DNA of 64,000 nt, from assembly GCA_030142985.1 (NCBI GenBank), contig CP125320.1, forward strand, positions 687,639-751,638, read 5' to 3'. The stretch is from Candidatus Ruthturnera sp. Tsphm01 (GTDB lineage Bacteria > Pseudomonadota > Gammaproteobacteria > PS1 > Pseudothioglobaceae). The notes under the pieces were generated by a model. That model was not told the DNA's origin. It was given only the letters and a program-made list of their open reading frames with translations, and ran no database searches. A program made the translations under genes and the position numbers. This document shows positions 55,127 through 64,000 of the stretch, one piece after another (position 1 is the stretch's first letter; each line of letters opens with the position of its first letter).

Positions 55127-55330
55127 ATGGACGCAACAAATCAACATTCTAATAAATTAAGTGCAAAAAGAATTGCATTACAAAATACGTTCAAAGCTCA
55201 TACACAAGCTAATGGATTTTCTTATGAAGAGTGGATTAATCCACCAGTGGGTTCTTTTTATGAAGGCTATAAAAAAGAATTAGATGAAATTAACAATGAA
55301 ATGGCACCGCCATTAACCTACCAGTCATAA
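55127..55330 (+). CDS. Small hypothetical protein
   Basis: A 67-residue soluble protein, rich in charged and polar residues: a basic helical start (SAKRIALQNTFKAH), an aromatic centre (GFSYEEWINPPVGSFYEGY) and an acidic helix (KKELDEINNEMAPP). It has an AGGAAA site before its ATG, a TATAAT 35 nt upstream and an intrinsic terminator 20 nt after its stop, so it is a monocistronic gene. I do not recognise the family; no cysteines, no membrane helix. Confidence 0.7.
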   Translation: MDATNQHSNKLSAKRIALQNTFKAHTQANGFSYEEWINPPVGSFYEGYKKELDEINNEMAPPLTYQS

Positions 55331-55350
55331 TAACTTTCTGATTGGTGATA

Positions 55351-55371
55351 AAAGCCCCGTTTCGGGGCTTT
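55351..55371 (+). terminator. Intrinsic terminator
   Basis: AAAGCCCCG and CGGGGCTTT form a 9-bp stem with a TTT loop, followed by TTTT. It ends the small gene at 55127 and separates it from argD. Confidence 0.9.
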
Positions 55372-55393
55372 TTGCTTTTTTAAGATAAACACA

Positions 55394-56551
55394 ATGTCCT
55401 ATTTAATGTCAAACTATACACCACTTGAAGTTACCTTTGTTAAAGGTAGGGGCTGCTACCTGATAGATGACAAAGGCGAGCAATACCTAGATGCAATTTG
55501 TGGTGTTGGTGTTGTTGGTCTTGGGCATTGCCATCAAGATATTACACAAGCAATTCAAACACAAGCTGCCAATCTACTACATACTAGCAATTGGTATCAC
55601 ATTCAACACCAAGAAGATTTGGCTGAAAAATTATGCCAATTGTCTAATATGGACGCTGCTTTTTTTTCTAACTCTGGCGCTGAAGCCAATGAGGCGGCTA
55701 TTAAAATTGCACGTCTGCATGGTCACTCTAAAAACATTAATAACCCAACCATACTCACAGCCAATCAAAGCTTTCATGGACGCACTATGGCTACACTATC
55801 AGCCACTGGAAACCCTAAAATACAAGCAGGTTTTGCACCATTGGTTAGCGCATTTATTCACATTGACTTTAATGACATTAACGCCATTAAAGCCCATGAA
55901 AATAATAATAACATTGTTGCAGTTATGCTTGAACCTATCCAAGGTGAGAGTGGTATTATTATTCCAAATGAGTATTACTTAAATCAAGTTCAAGAAATTT
56001 GTAATAATAACAATTGGTTATTAATTCTTGACGAGGTGCAAACAGGTATAGGTCGTACTGGCAAGTTATTTGCACATTTTTATAATAATATAACGCCAGA
56101 TTTGCTCACTTTGGCAAAAGGGCTTGGTAATGGCGTGCCAATCGGTGCTTGCCTTGCAAAAGGCAAGGCTTCAAAATTACTCACACCTGGCACACATGGT
56201 TCTACTTTTGGCGGCAATCCTTTAGTTTGCAAAACGGCACTAACCGTATTGAATATTATTGAAAAAGACAACATTTTAGACAATGTTTTAATGATGGAAA
56301 AATACATAATATCTGGCTTTAAAAACAAACTTAAAAATTCAAATAAGGTGTTTGAAATTCGCTCGAAAGGACTAATGATTGCCATTGAGCTAAACCAAGA
56401 TTGTTCTACACTTTTACAAAAAGCATTAGACAATCAACTCTTAATTAACATCACTGGACAATCAATACGTCTACTTCCACCCTTGATTATTAATAAATAT
56501 GACGCTGATATTCTTATTAATAAAGTTAGCAACCTAGTTAATGCTTTATAA
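55394..56551 (+). CDS. argD: Acetylornithine aminotransferase
   Basis: A 385-residue class III transaminase. SNSGAEANEAAIKIAR, the PLP region FHGRTMATLSATGNPK, LDEVQTGIGRTGKLFA and the lysine in LTLAKGLGNGVPIGA followed by GTHGSTFGGNPL are all present. With argF downstream it is ArgD of arginine synthesis (it may double as DapC in lysine synthesis). The argF ribosome-binding site starts right after its stop. Confidence 0.92.
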   Translation: MSYLMSNYTPLEVTFVKGRGCYLIDDKGEQYLDAICGVGVVGLGHCHQDITQAIQTQAANLLHTSNWYHIQHQEDLAEKLCQLSNMDAAFFSNSGAEANEAAIKIARLHGHSKNINNPTILTANQSFHGRTMATLSATGNPKIQAGFAPLVSAFIHIDFNDINAIKAHENNNNIVAVMLEPIQGESGIIIPNEYYLNQVQEICNNNNWLLILDEVQTGIGRTGKLFAHFYNNITPDLLTLAKGLGNGVPIGACLAKGKASKLLTPGTHGSTFGGNPLVCKTALTVLNIIEKDNILDNVLMMEKYIISGFKNKLKNSNKVFEIRSKGLMIAIELNQDCSTLLQKALDNQLLINITGQSIRLLPPLIINKYDADILINKVSNLVNAL

Positions 56552-56564
56552 ACAGGAGGCACCT

Positions 56565-57464
56565 ATGACAAATCACTTTATTAATCTAGATGATTTATCA
56601 AATCATAACTTAACTCAAATTATCAAACAAGCAATTACACTCAAAAAACAATATAAATCTGGAGAAATCAACAAAGCACTAGAACATAAAACATTGGCCA
56701 TGATTTTTGACAAACCCTCCACACGCACACGTGTTTCTTTTGAGGCAGGCATGACCCAATTAGGTGGTCGTGCTCTATTTTTGTCCGATAAAGACATTCA
56801 GCTAGGTCGTGGCGAACCAATTATTGATAGTGCAATTGTAATTAGTTCAATGGTTGATGCCATTGTGATGCGCGTCTCTTCTCATAAGGATATTCACACC
56901 TTTGCTGAAAGTTCCTCTGTACCAATTATTAACGCACTGTCTGATGAGTCGCATCCTTGCCAGCTACTAGCTGATATAATGACTTACCAAGAACATAATG
57001 GCTCTATTGTCAATAAAACCGTGGCTTGGATTGGCGATGGTAACAACATGTGCCTTACTTATATGCAAGCAGCAAAAAGTTTTAACTTTAGACTTAACAT
57101 TGCCGCCCCTAAAAACCACCAACCAAATCAAAGTTTTATTGAAAAATATGCCAACCATATTCATTTATTCACCGATGCACAAAAAGCCTGCCAAGATGTG
57201 GACTTGGTTGTGACTGATGTTTGGGCAAGCATGGGGCAAGAAGTTGAACAAACAAAACGTGAAATTACTTTTAAAGACTTTCAAGTCAATACAGCCTTGA
57301 TGTCAAAAACCAAACCTGATGCTGTATTTATGCATTGCTTACCTGCACACCGTGGAGAAGAGGTGTCTGCCAATGTGATTGATGGCGAGCAAAGTTTAGT
57401 ATGGGATGAAGCTGAAAATCGCTTACATGTACAAAAAGCATTGTTGTTATATTTATTAAATTAA
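56565..57464 (+). CDS. argF: Ornithine carbamoyltransferase
   Basis: A 299-residue OTCase making citrulline from ornithine and carbamoyl phosphate. Carbamoyl phosphate site: DKPSTRTRVSFEAGM; HPCQLLADIMT; ornithine site DVWASMGQE and MHCLPAHRGEEV. The ATG at 56565 sits 5 nt after AGGAGG; an in-frame start at 56541 lies within argD. It ends 5 nt before the convergent queH with no visible terminator. Confidence 0.95.
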   Translation: MTNHFINLDDLSNHNLTQIIKQAITLKKQYKSGEINKALEHKTLAMIFDKPSTRTRVSFEAGMTQLGGRALFLSDKDIQLGRGEPIIDSAIVISSMVDAIVMRVSSHKDIHTFAESSSVPIINALSDESHPCQLLADIMTYQEHNGSIVNKTVAWIGDGNNMCLTYMQAAKSFNFRLNIAAPKNHQPNQSFIEKYANHIHLFTDAQKACQDVDLVVTDVWASMGQEVEQTKREITFKDFQVNTALMSKTKPDAVFMHCLPAHRGEEVSANVIDGEQSLVWDEAENRLHVQKALLLYLLN

Positions 57465-57469
57465 ACGTT

Positions 57470-58153
57470 TTAAGACCGGTTCATTGCTTGCTGATAGAAT
57501 TTAACACCTCGTTCTACTTTTTCTCGCTTGTGTGACACACGCCAGCGATTAGTATCACGTAGTGAATAAACGCAACCGCAGTATTCTTGCTGATAGAACA
57601 CTTCACGTTTAGATAATTCCAACATTCTACTTGACCCGCCCTGCTTACGCCAATTAAAATCCCAATAGGAGATACCCTCAAATGACTGTGTTGCACGCAT
57701 GCCGCAGCTGTTAATTTGATTCATGTCTTTCCAGCGGGAAATGCCAAGCGTTGAAGAGATCAAATTAAACCCGTGGTCTTGAGCATATTGGGCAGTTACT
57801 TCAAAGCGCATATCAAAGCAGGTGGTACAACGCTCGCCACGTTCTGGCTCATTCTCTTGGCCTTTAGTGCGATCAAACCAATTATCACAATCATAATCTG
57901 CATCAATAAATGGCATGTTGAGCTTTTGTGCAAAGCGAATGTTTTCTTCTTTGCGTAATTCGTATTCTTCTGTTGGATGAATATTCGGATTGTAAAAGAA
58001 GACGGTGGTGTCAATATTTGATGCTACTAAAGCCTCCATAATTTCCCCAGCACAAGGTGCACAGCAAGAATGCATGAGTAGTTTAGTTTCTCCATTTGGT
58101 GTGGTTAATTTAGGGCGTCTGTAACCCGACAGACTGTAATCTACTTGAGGCAC
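57470..58153 (-). CDS. queH: Epoxyqueuosine reductase QueH
   Basis: A 227-residue QueH (former DUF208), the non-B12 enzyme for the last step of queuosine formation in tRNA. The paired cysteines HSCCAPC (Cys30, Cys31, Cys34), [32 protein letters not shown] and YCGCVYSL ligate Fe-S and a second metal. With QueF at 26848 it shows a queuosine route. It overlaps the upstream small gene by 13 nt. Confidence 0.93.
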   Translation of the reverse strand: MPQVDYSLSGYRRPKLTTPNGETKLLMHSCCAPCAGEIMEALVASNIDTTVFFYNPNIHPTEEYELRKEENIRFAQKLNMPFIDADYDCDNWFDRTKGQENEPERGERCTTCFDMRFEVTAQYAQDHGFNLISSTLGISRWKDMNQINSCGMRATQSFEGISYWDFNWRKQGGSSRMLELSKREVFYQQEYCGCVYSLRDTNRWRVSHKREKVERGVKFYQQAMNRS

Positions 58154-58560
58154 TGTTTAACCTTTTTTAGCACTTCCCAAGCTTCACGCTTGAATTGCTC
58201 GTTTGTCAGAATCTCACTTGGATGATGGGTAGAAAAATGCTTATATAAAGATGGTTTTAATCCTGAACTCATTAATAATACTGTTTTTGCATTATATTGT
58301 TTAAGTATTTGATTTAAATTATCAGCATTGATACTAATACATTTAATGTCATACTCTTTAAGCTTAATAGCGCCTAGCATTTTGAATAAAAAATCTTGAG
58401 TCTTGCCTATTTGACAAAATGAATGAGGGTTTTTGGTTTCAATCACTAAACATTGTGTATCAATTTTTAGTTCGTTCAAATCTTGAACTTTTGCTTGAAC
58501 ATGCAAAAACTTAGGCATGCTAAGTGCCTCTAAATAATGAGATCTTAGTGACGCATTCAT
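58141..58560 (-). CDS. Small protein with uracil-DNA-glycosylase-like C terminus, possible pol III psi analogue
   Basis: A 139-residue protein. The second half follows the order seen in family 4/5 uracil-DNA glycosylases: [28 protein letters not shown], then [21 protein letters not shown]. The N-terminal catalytic GExPG and the 4Fe-4S cysteines are missing, so it should not excise uracil. E. coli psi (HolD) has a UDG-like fold, so a divergent psi is one reading. It overlaps leuA (ATGA) and queH. I am unsure of the function. Confidence 0.65.
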   Translation of the reverse strand: MNASLRSHYLEALSMPKFLHVQAKVQDLNELKIDTQCLVIETKNPHSFCQIGKTQDFLFKMLGAIKLKEYDIKCISINADNLNQILKQYNAKTVLLMSSGLKPSLYKHFSTHHPSEILTNEQFKREAWEVLKKVKQCLK

Positions 58561-60089
58561 ATTTGAGGGTGTGCCTTATTAGTGGCAGCCATGACTTTAT
58601 TTAAACCATGAACATAAGCTTTTGCGCTAGCGGTGATAATATCAGTATCAACCCCTTGTCCATTAACAATACGACCATTATGCTCTAAGCGCACGTTCAC
58701 CTCGCCAAGCGCATCTGTGCCTTGAGTAACATTTGAAACAGAATACAATTGCAGATTTATTTTAATACCTGCCAATGAATCAATCGCACTAAAAGTAGCA
58801 TCTACTGCACCTGAAGTATTGGCCGTTGCTGTTTGCTCTTTATCATTAATTGACAGCACAACAGTTGCTGTATTTTCTTCACCTGTTTCCGTGCATACTT
58901 TCAAAGATACCAGTTTGATAGCCTCATAAGTCTCTGTTTGCGTTTCAGATACTAGCGCTTGCAAATCTTCATCGAAAATTTCATGCTTTTTATCTGCCAA
59001 TTCTTTAAAACGCCTAAAAGTATCATTAAGACTTTTTTCATTATCAAATTCAACACCTAACTCAGCCAATCTTACTTTAAACGCATTGCGACCTGAATGT
59101 TTGCCCAATACCAACTGATTGGCATTCCAGCCAACATCTTCAGCACGCATGATTTCATAAGTCTCTCGGTGTTTAAGCACACCATCTTGATGAATGCCTG
59201 CCTCATGAGCAAAAGCATTTGCACCAACAATTGCTTTATTGGGTTGTACAATAAAACCTGTCACACTTGAAACCAAGCGTGAGGCTGACAAAATATGCGT
59301 GGCATTAATGTCGGTATCACAATCAAAAATATCTTGGCGAGTTCGCACTGCCATGACCAATTCTTCTAGTGATGTATTACCTGCACGCTCGCCCAAGCCA
59401 TTAATAGTGCATTCAACTTGCCTTGCGCCATTTAGTACAGCAGATAACGAATTGGCTACCGCCAAACCCAAATCATTATGACAATGCGCTGAAAAAATAG
59501 CCTTATCAGAATTTGACACACGCTCAATCAAAGATTTAATGGTTGCACCAAATTGATGCGGAATGTTATAACCCACTGTATCAGGAATATTAATGGTTGT
59601 TGCGCCTGCTTTAATCGTCGCCTCGATAATACGACATAAAAAATCCTCATTTGATCGACCTGCATCTTCTGGCGAAAATTCAACATCATCCGTGTATCGT
59701 TTAGCTCTCTTAACAGCACGAACTGCTTGCTCTACCACTTGATTAGGCGTCATTTTCAGTTTCATCTTCATGTGAATATCAGATGTGGCAATAAAAGTAT
59801 GAATACGTGATGCGTTAGCACCTATTAATGCCTCTCCTGCACGGTCAATATCCTTATCAAGCGTCCTGGCCAATGAACAAATAACTGAATCTTGTACTAC
59901 ATTAGCCACGGCTTGTACGGCTTCAAAATCTCCCGTTGATGCAATGGCAAAACCTGCTTCAATGACATCTACTTTCATTTTTTCCAATACTTTGGCAATG
60001 CGTACTTTTTCATCCTTAGTCATGGATGCGCCAGGTGATTGTTCACCATCACGAAGGGTTGTATCAAAAATAATTAGTTTATTAGACAC
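58557..60089 (-). CDS. leuA: 2-isopropylmalate synthase
   Basis: A 510-residue LeuA, first step of leucine synthesis. [42 protein letters not shown] and the C-terminal regulatory domain (about 390-510, with [13 protein letters not shown]) are present, so leucine feedback is likely. It starts with GTG at 60089, supported by AGGAGA 5 nt upstream. pssA lies 176 nt upstream. Confidence 0.95.
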   Translation of the reverse strand: MSNKLIIFDTTLRDGEQSPGASMTKDEKVRIAKVLEKMKVDVIEAGFAIASTGDFEAVQAVANVVQDSVICSLARTLDKDIDRAGEALIGANASRIHTFIATSDIHMKMKLKMTPNQVVEQAVRAVKRAKRYTDDVEFSPEDAGRSNEDFLCRIIEATIKAGATTINIPDTVGYNIPHQFGATIKSLIERVSNSDKAIFSAHCHNDLGLAVANSLSAVLNGARQVECTINGLGERAGNTSLEELVMAVRTRQDIFDCDTDINATHILSASRLVSSVTGFIVQPNKAIVGANAFAHEAGIHQDGVLKHRETYEIMRAEDVGWNANQLVLGKHSGRNAFKVRLAELGVEFDNEKSLNDTFRRFKELADKKHEIFDEDLQALVSETQTETYEAIKLVSLKVCTETGEENTATVVLSINDKEQTATANTSGAVDATFSAIDSLAGIKINLQLYSVSNVTQGTDALGEVNVRLEHNGRIVNGQGVDTDIITASAKAYVHGLNKVMAATNKAHPQI

Positions 60090-60162
60090 TTAAGTCTCCT
60101 ATTGGTTTGTTTAAGCTTGCAAATTGTGAGAAGCAAGATTTTTCAATCGTGCACAAATAATA

Positions 60163-60207
60163 ATTGCCCTAGGGCAATAATCGTAGTGAAAACAAAGAAA
60201 TGTTTTC
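60163..60207. promoter_or_regulatory. Palindromes in the pssA-leuA gap
   Basis: ATTGCCCTAGGGCAAT (60163-60178) is a perfect 16-bp palindrome without a loop, and GAAAACA/TGTTTTC (60188-60194, 60201-60207) is a second inverted repeat, both in the 176-nt leader of leuA. The first looks like a dimeric operator or a weak terminator after pssA. No leucine-rich leader peptide was recognised. Confidence 0.4.
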
Positions 60208-60265
60208 TATAGGAGAATTAAATTTAAATTTATTAATCATAACTAGGAATAATTATAGAGGAAAT

Positions 60266-61012
60266 TCAACCTTTTTTAGTGTATTTTTTAAAATGACGCC
60301 TTTTTCTTACTTTAATCATTGTTGTTAATAGTCCTGACAACGCATAAACAAAAAAGAAAACAAACAAAATAGCACTAGGCTCTAAGGTAACGACAATAAT
60401 AATCAAGGTGGCAAATAACAATAATTTAAATGAGGATCTGCCTTTTAGATTAACCTCTTTAAAACTATTATAACGAATGTTACTAACCATTAGCACGCCA
60501 GAACCAACCAGAATAATCCAACTGACTAAAATTAAATATTGATCATAATCAGTCACACCAATCATTTCTTTAGTCCAAATCAAACCTGCAATTAATGCTG
60601 CGGCGGCAGGGGAAGGCAGTCCTTGGAAATAATGTTTATCCTCTATGCCAATTTGTGTATTAAAACGAGCTAAACGAAGTGCGCCTGCCGCTACATAGAC
60701 AAAAGCACCTAACCAGCCAATTTTTCCCAAATCAGACAACAGCCAAAAATACATCAATAGTGCGGGTGCCACGCCAAATGAAATCATATCCGCCATAGAA
60801 TCATACTGTGCGCCAAATTCACTTTGAGTATTGGTCAAGCGAGCCACATGACCATCAAGCCCGTCCCATAACATAGCAATAAATATTGCAATTGCAGCAT
60901 CAGTGTACTGACCTTTAGTGGCAAGAATAATAGCAAAAAAACCAGAAAACAACCCAAATGTTGTGAGAATATTGGGTAGTAAGTAAACACCTCTTTTTGT
61001 TTTTCTTTCCAT
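60266..61012 (-). CDS. pssA: CDP-diacylglycerol-serine O-phosphatidyltransferase
   Basis: A 248-residue membrane enzyme of the CDP-alcohol phosphatidyltransferase family. The motif D-G-x2-A-R-x8-G-x3-D-x3-D is complete (Asp53 to Asp75). Eight or so hydrophobic segments and a basic C terminus (KVRKRRHFKKYTKK) follow. It makes phosphatidylserine for phosphatidylethanolamine. Position between ilvC and leuA is common in gammaproteobacteria. It is the membrane type, not the E. coli soluble type. Confidence 0.92.
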   Translation of the reverse strand: MERKTKRGVYLLPNILTTFGLFSGFFAIILATKGQYTDAAIAIFIAMLWDGLDGHVARLTNTQSEFGAQYDSMADMISFGVAPALLMYFWLLSDLGKIGWLGAFVYVAAGALRLARFNTQIGIEDKHYFQGLPSPAAAALIAGLIWTKEMIGVTDYDQYLILVSWIILVGSGVLMVSNIRYNSFKEVNLKGRSSFKLLLFATLIIIVVTLEPSAILFVFFFVYALSGLLTTMIKVRKRRHFKKYTKKG

Positions 61013-61065
61013 TGTATGTTATTCTCTAAAATACCCAATCAAATTAGGCATTGATTAAAGAATGA

Positions 61066-62079
<1,014 letters not shown>

Positions 62080-62110
62080 CTATTTTTTTAAACGCCTAAT
62101 GCGTCTTTTG

Positions 62111-62593
62111 TTAATTTTCTCTTTTCATGCAAACGCCAGTCACGCCTGTTCTAGAAACCTCTAAAATTTTTGAAGCACCTAAACTTTCTAAAAAATCACT
62201 AATTTTTTGACTTTTTCCTGCCATTTCAATCGTATAAGTGTCTTCTGATACATCAACTATTTTGCATGAAAAGACATCAATTTGTTTGTCAATATCAGCC
62301 TGTGTTTGTTGATTGACATTCACTTTAACCAATAATAATTCACGCTCAATATGTTCAGTTGCGGTTAAATCTGTTACTTTGACTACGTCAATCAATTTAT
62401 TAAGCTGCTTAACAATTTGTTCAATAATACCATCATCACCAATACTGACAATAGTCATGCGTGACAAGGTTGAATCGTTAGTTGCTGCAACTGTGAGTGA
62501 TTCAATATTAAACCCGCGAGCAGAAAACAGCCCTGCCACTCTAGAAAGCGCACCTGCTTCATTTTCTAATAATACTGAAATAATGTGTCTCAT
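62111..62593 (-). CDS. ilvH: Acetolactate synthase small (regulatory) subunit
   Basis: A 160-residue regulatory subunit: N-terminal ACT domain (ISVLLENEAGALSRVAGLFSARGFNIESL, in parts) and the IlvN C-terminal domain. It raises the activity of the large subunit and gives valine feedback. Its ATG overlaps the large-subunit stop by 4 nt (ATGA), so expression is coupled. Confidence 0.95.
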   Translation of the reverse strand: MRHIISVLLENEAGALSRVAGLFSARGFNIESLTVAATNDSTLSRMTIVSIGDDGIIEQIVKQLNKLIDVVKVTDLTATEHIERELLLVKVNVNQQTQADIDKQIDVFSCKIVDVSEDTYTIEMAGKSQKISDFLESLGASKILEVSRTGVTGVCMKREN

Positions 62594-64000
62594 ACTAAAT
62601 TCAGCCCCTCGTCATTCGTTGATGTCATCTCATCACGACCTGTTAATAACATCTCGTGGTGTCCTGCACCTGATGGAATCATTGGGAATACATTTTCTGT
62701 AGGGTCGGTCAAAATATCTAAAAATACCGTTCTGTCTTTTTGTTTGAATGCTTCAATCAATGCTGGCTTTAAATCTAGTTCTTTTTCAACCTTAATACCT
62801 ATGTGTCCATAACTTTCTGATAGCTTTACAAAATCAGGCAGCGCATCCATATATGACATTGAGTAACGTTTGTCATAAAAAAACTCCTGCCATTGACGCA
62901 CCATACCCAAATAGCCATTATTAAGATTAACAATCTTAACAGGTGTTGCATATTGCAACATGGTCGATAATTCCTGAGTCATCATTTGAATACTGCCTTC
63001 ACTAGTTATACATGCAACATCCAGCTCTGGCTTAGCAAGCTTTGCACCCATGGCAGCCGGCAAACCAAAACCCATCGTACCCAAACCGCCAGAACTAATC
63101 CAACGGCGTGGCTGGTCAAATTGGTAATATTGTGCTGCCCACATTTGATGCTGACCTACATCAGAAGCCACAATAGCGTTGCCTTTTGTCACTTCATATA
63201 GAGTTTCAATGACGGTTTGTGGTTTGATAACACCTGACTTATTTTGATAAGCTAAAGAATCAATAGAACGCCACTGATCAATTTGCGACCACCAAAAGGA
63301 AATATCTTGAATAGACTTGGTTTTCATCTTAATGATTAAATCATTAAGTACTGATTTAACATCACCTACAATTGCTATATCTACAGACACATTTTTGGCA
63401 ATAGAAGACGGGTCAATATCGATATGAATAATTTTTGCATCGGGGCAAAATTTATCAACATTAGCTGTCACTCTATCATCAAATCTAACGCCTAAGGCAA
63501 TCACACAATCTGCGCCATGCATCGCCATATTGGCTTCATAAGTGCCGTGCATACCCAGCATGCCTAATGATTGTTTATCAGTGGCTGGATAAGCGCCTAA
63601 GCCCATCAATGTTTGTGTGATTGGAAATCCTAACTGGCGTGTAAATGCTCGAAGTTCAAAGTCAGCATTACCAATAATGCAACCGCCACCAGAATAAATA
63701 ATTGGACGTTTGGCTGATGCAATCAAATCGACTGCAGTATTAATTTGGGCACTATCAGCACGAGATGGAATCTGATATGAGCGCATCTTGACTGAATTTG
63801 GATAGGGTTTTGACTCAATAGTAGCAATGGTAATATCTTTAGGGATATCAATTAATACAGGACCAGGTCGACCTGTCGTTGCAATATGAAATGCTTTTTT
63901 GATGGTATTGGTAATTTGGTTAATATCTTTAATTAAAAAATTATGCTTTACACACGAACGCGTAATACCTACCGCATCAACCTCTTGAAAAGCATCATTG
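62590..64000 (-). CDS. ilvI: Acetolactate synthase large subunit, 5' end beyond the window
   Basis: About 470 residues of the TPP-dependent enzyme; the N-terminal PYR domain with the catalytic glutamate lies off the right edge. The frame is open to 64000, with RPGPVLIDIPKDI-like sequence before the internal ATG at 63786, so that ATG is not the start. SSGGLGTMGFGLPAAMGAK and RQWQEFFY are typical. The TPP motif reads SEGS...LNNGY where GDGS or GEGS is usual. Confidence 0.93.
   Translation of the reverse strand, partial: NDAFQEVDAVGITRSCVKHNFLIKDINQITNTIKKAFHIATTGRPGPVLIDIPKDITIATIESKPYPNSVKMRSYQIPSRADSAQINTAVDLIASAKRPIIYSGGGCIIGNADFELRAFTRQLGFPITQTLMGLGAYPATDKQSLGMLGMHGTYEANMAMHGADCVIALGVRFDDRVTANVDKFCPDAKIIHIDIDPSSIAKNVSVDIAIVGDVKSVLNDLIIKMKTKSIQDISFWWSQIDQWRSIDSLAYQNKSGVIKPQTVIETLYEVTKGNAIVASDVGQHQMWAAQYYQFDQPRRWISSGGLGTMGFGLPAAMGAKLAKPELDVACITSEGSIQMMTQELSTMLQYATPVKIVNLNNGYLGMVRQWQEFFYDKRYSMSYMDALPDFVKLSESYGHIGIKVEKELDLKPALIEAFKQKDRTVFLDILTDPTENVFPMIPSGAGHHEMLLTGRDEMTSTNDEGLNLV

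Overview
The window is a low-G+C, gene-dense stretch of a gammaproteobacterial chromosome. Gene content and protein sequences are close to gammaproteobacterial orthologues (YbiT-type ABC-F, PcnB, RoxA, YciK, SuhB/TrmJ, XerC, RmuC, GlnD). Strong A/T bias, many 1-14 nt gene overlaps, single-gene remnants of usual clusters and several decaying genes suggest a streamlined or reducing genome. My best guess is the sulfur-oxidising SUP05/Thioglobus clade or a related bivalve symbiont. That is inferred from overall impression; no sulfur-oxidation or carbon-fixation genes lie here to prove it.

Layout. 1-3520 (minus): a possible insertion-sequence end at the left edge, then the riboflavin operon yihY-ribE-ribBA-ribH-nusB. 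3632-5245: ABC-F ATPase ybiT. 5413-7555 (plus): ftsW-murG for septal peptidoglycan. 7518-12685 (minus): bioB, glnA with its own promoter and terminator, a TusA-like protein, hemF, tsaC, xerC. 12726-14576: htpG. 14621-19682: trmJ and suhB diverge from a 13-bp gap, followed by a small membrane protein, yciK, rmuC, gph and plsC. 19669-21201: an orphan TolC-like protein. 21277-23953 (plus): yceD-rpmF-plsX-fabH. 24005-34888 (minus): ispA, xseB, a broken short-chain dehydrogenase, pcnB, queF, lptF, rho, trxA, glnD, gltX and a Sel1-repeat protein. 34969-41025 (plus): a compact peptidoglycan synthesis and recycling run (DUF498 protein, rodA, mltB, dacA, D-amino acid transaminase, amgK, murU). 41031-43658: the 4.5S SRP RNA followed by dnaX-ybaB-recR. 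43976-51201: a methyltransferase, a GIY-YIG protein, valS, an SH3 protein, guaB and roxA.

51227-53270 is the only clearly accessory patch. It holds one apparently intact IS3-family element (IS407-like, with a programmed frameshift), a TPR gene cut off by it, a repeat-like hairpin, and the wreck of a second IS3-family transposase fused to the 3' end of mgtE. After mgtE, hpf and a small unknown gene come argD-argF. The right end (57470-64000, minus) is the branched-chain amino-acid run ilvI-ilvH-ilvC, pssA, leuA, followed by a small protein with a uracil-DNA-glycosylase-like C terminus and queH.

The most interesting points are: a nine-A run in dnaX exactly where a short gamma subunit would end; the small UDG-fold-like protein after leuA, which may be a divergent DNA polymerase III psi subunit; the AmgK/MurU cell-wall recycling genes embedded in a rodA/dacA operon; several gene remnants in the smaller gaps; and an 18-base repeat shared by the left edge and the fabH/ispA gap. 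I saw no tRNA, rRNA or CRISPR array, and no clear novel defence or biosynthetic system.
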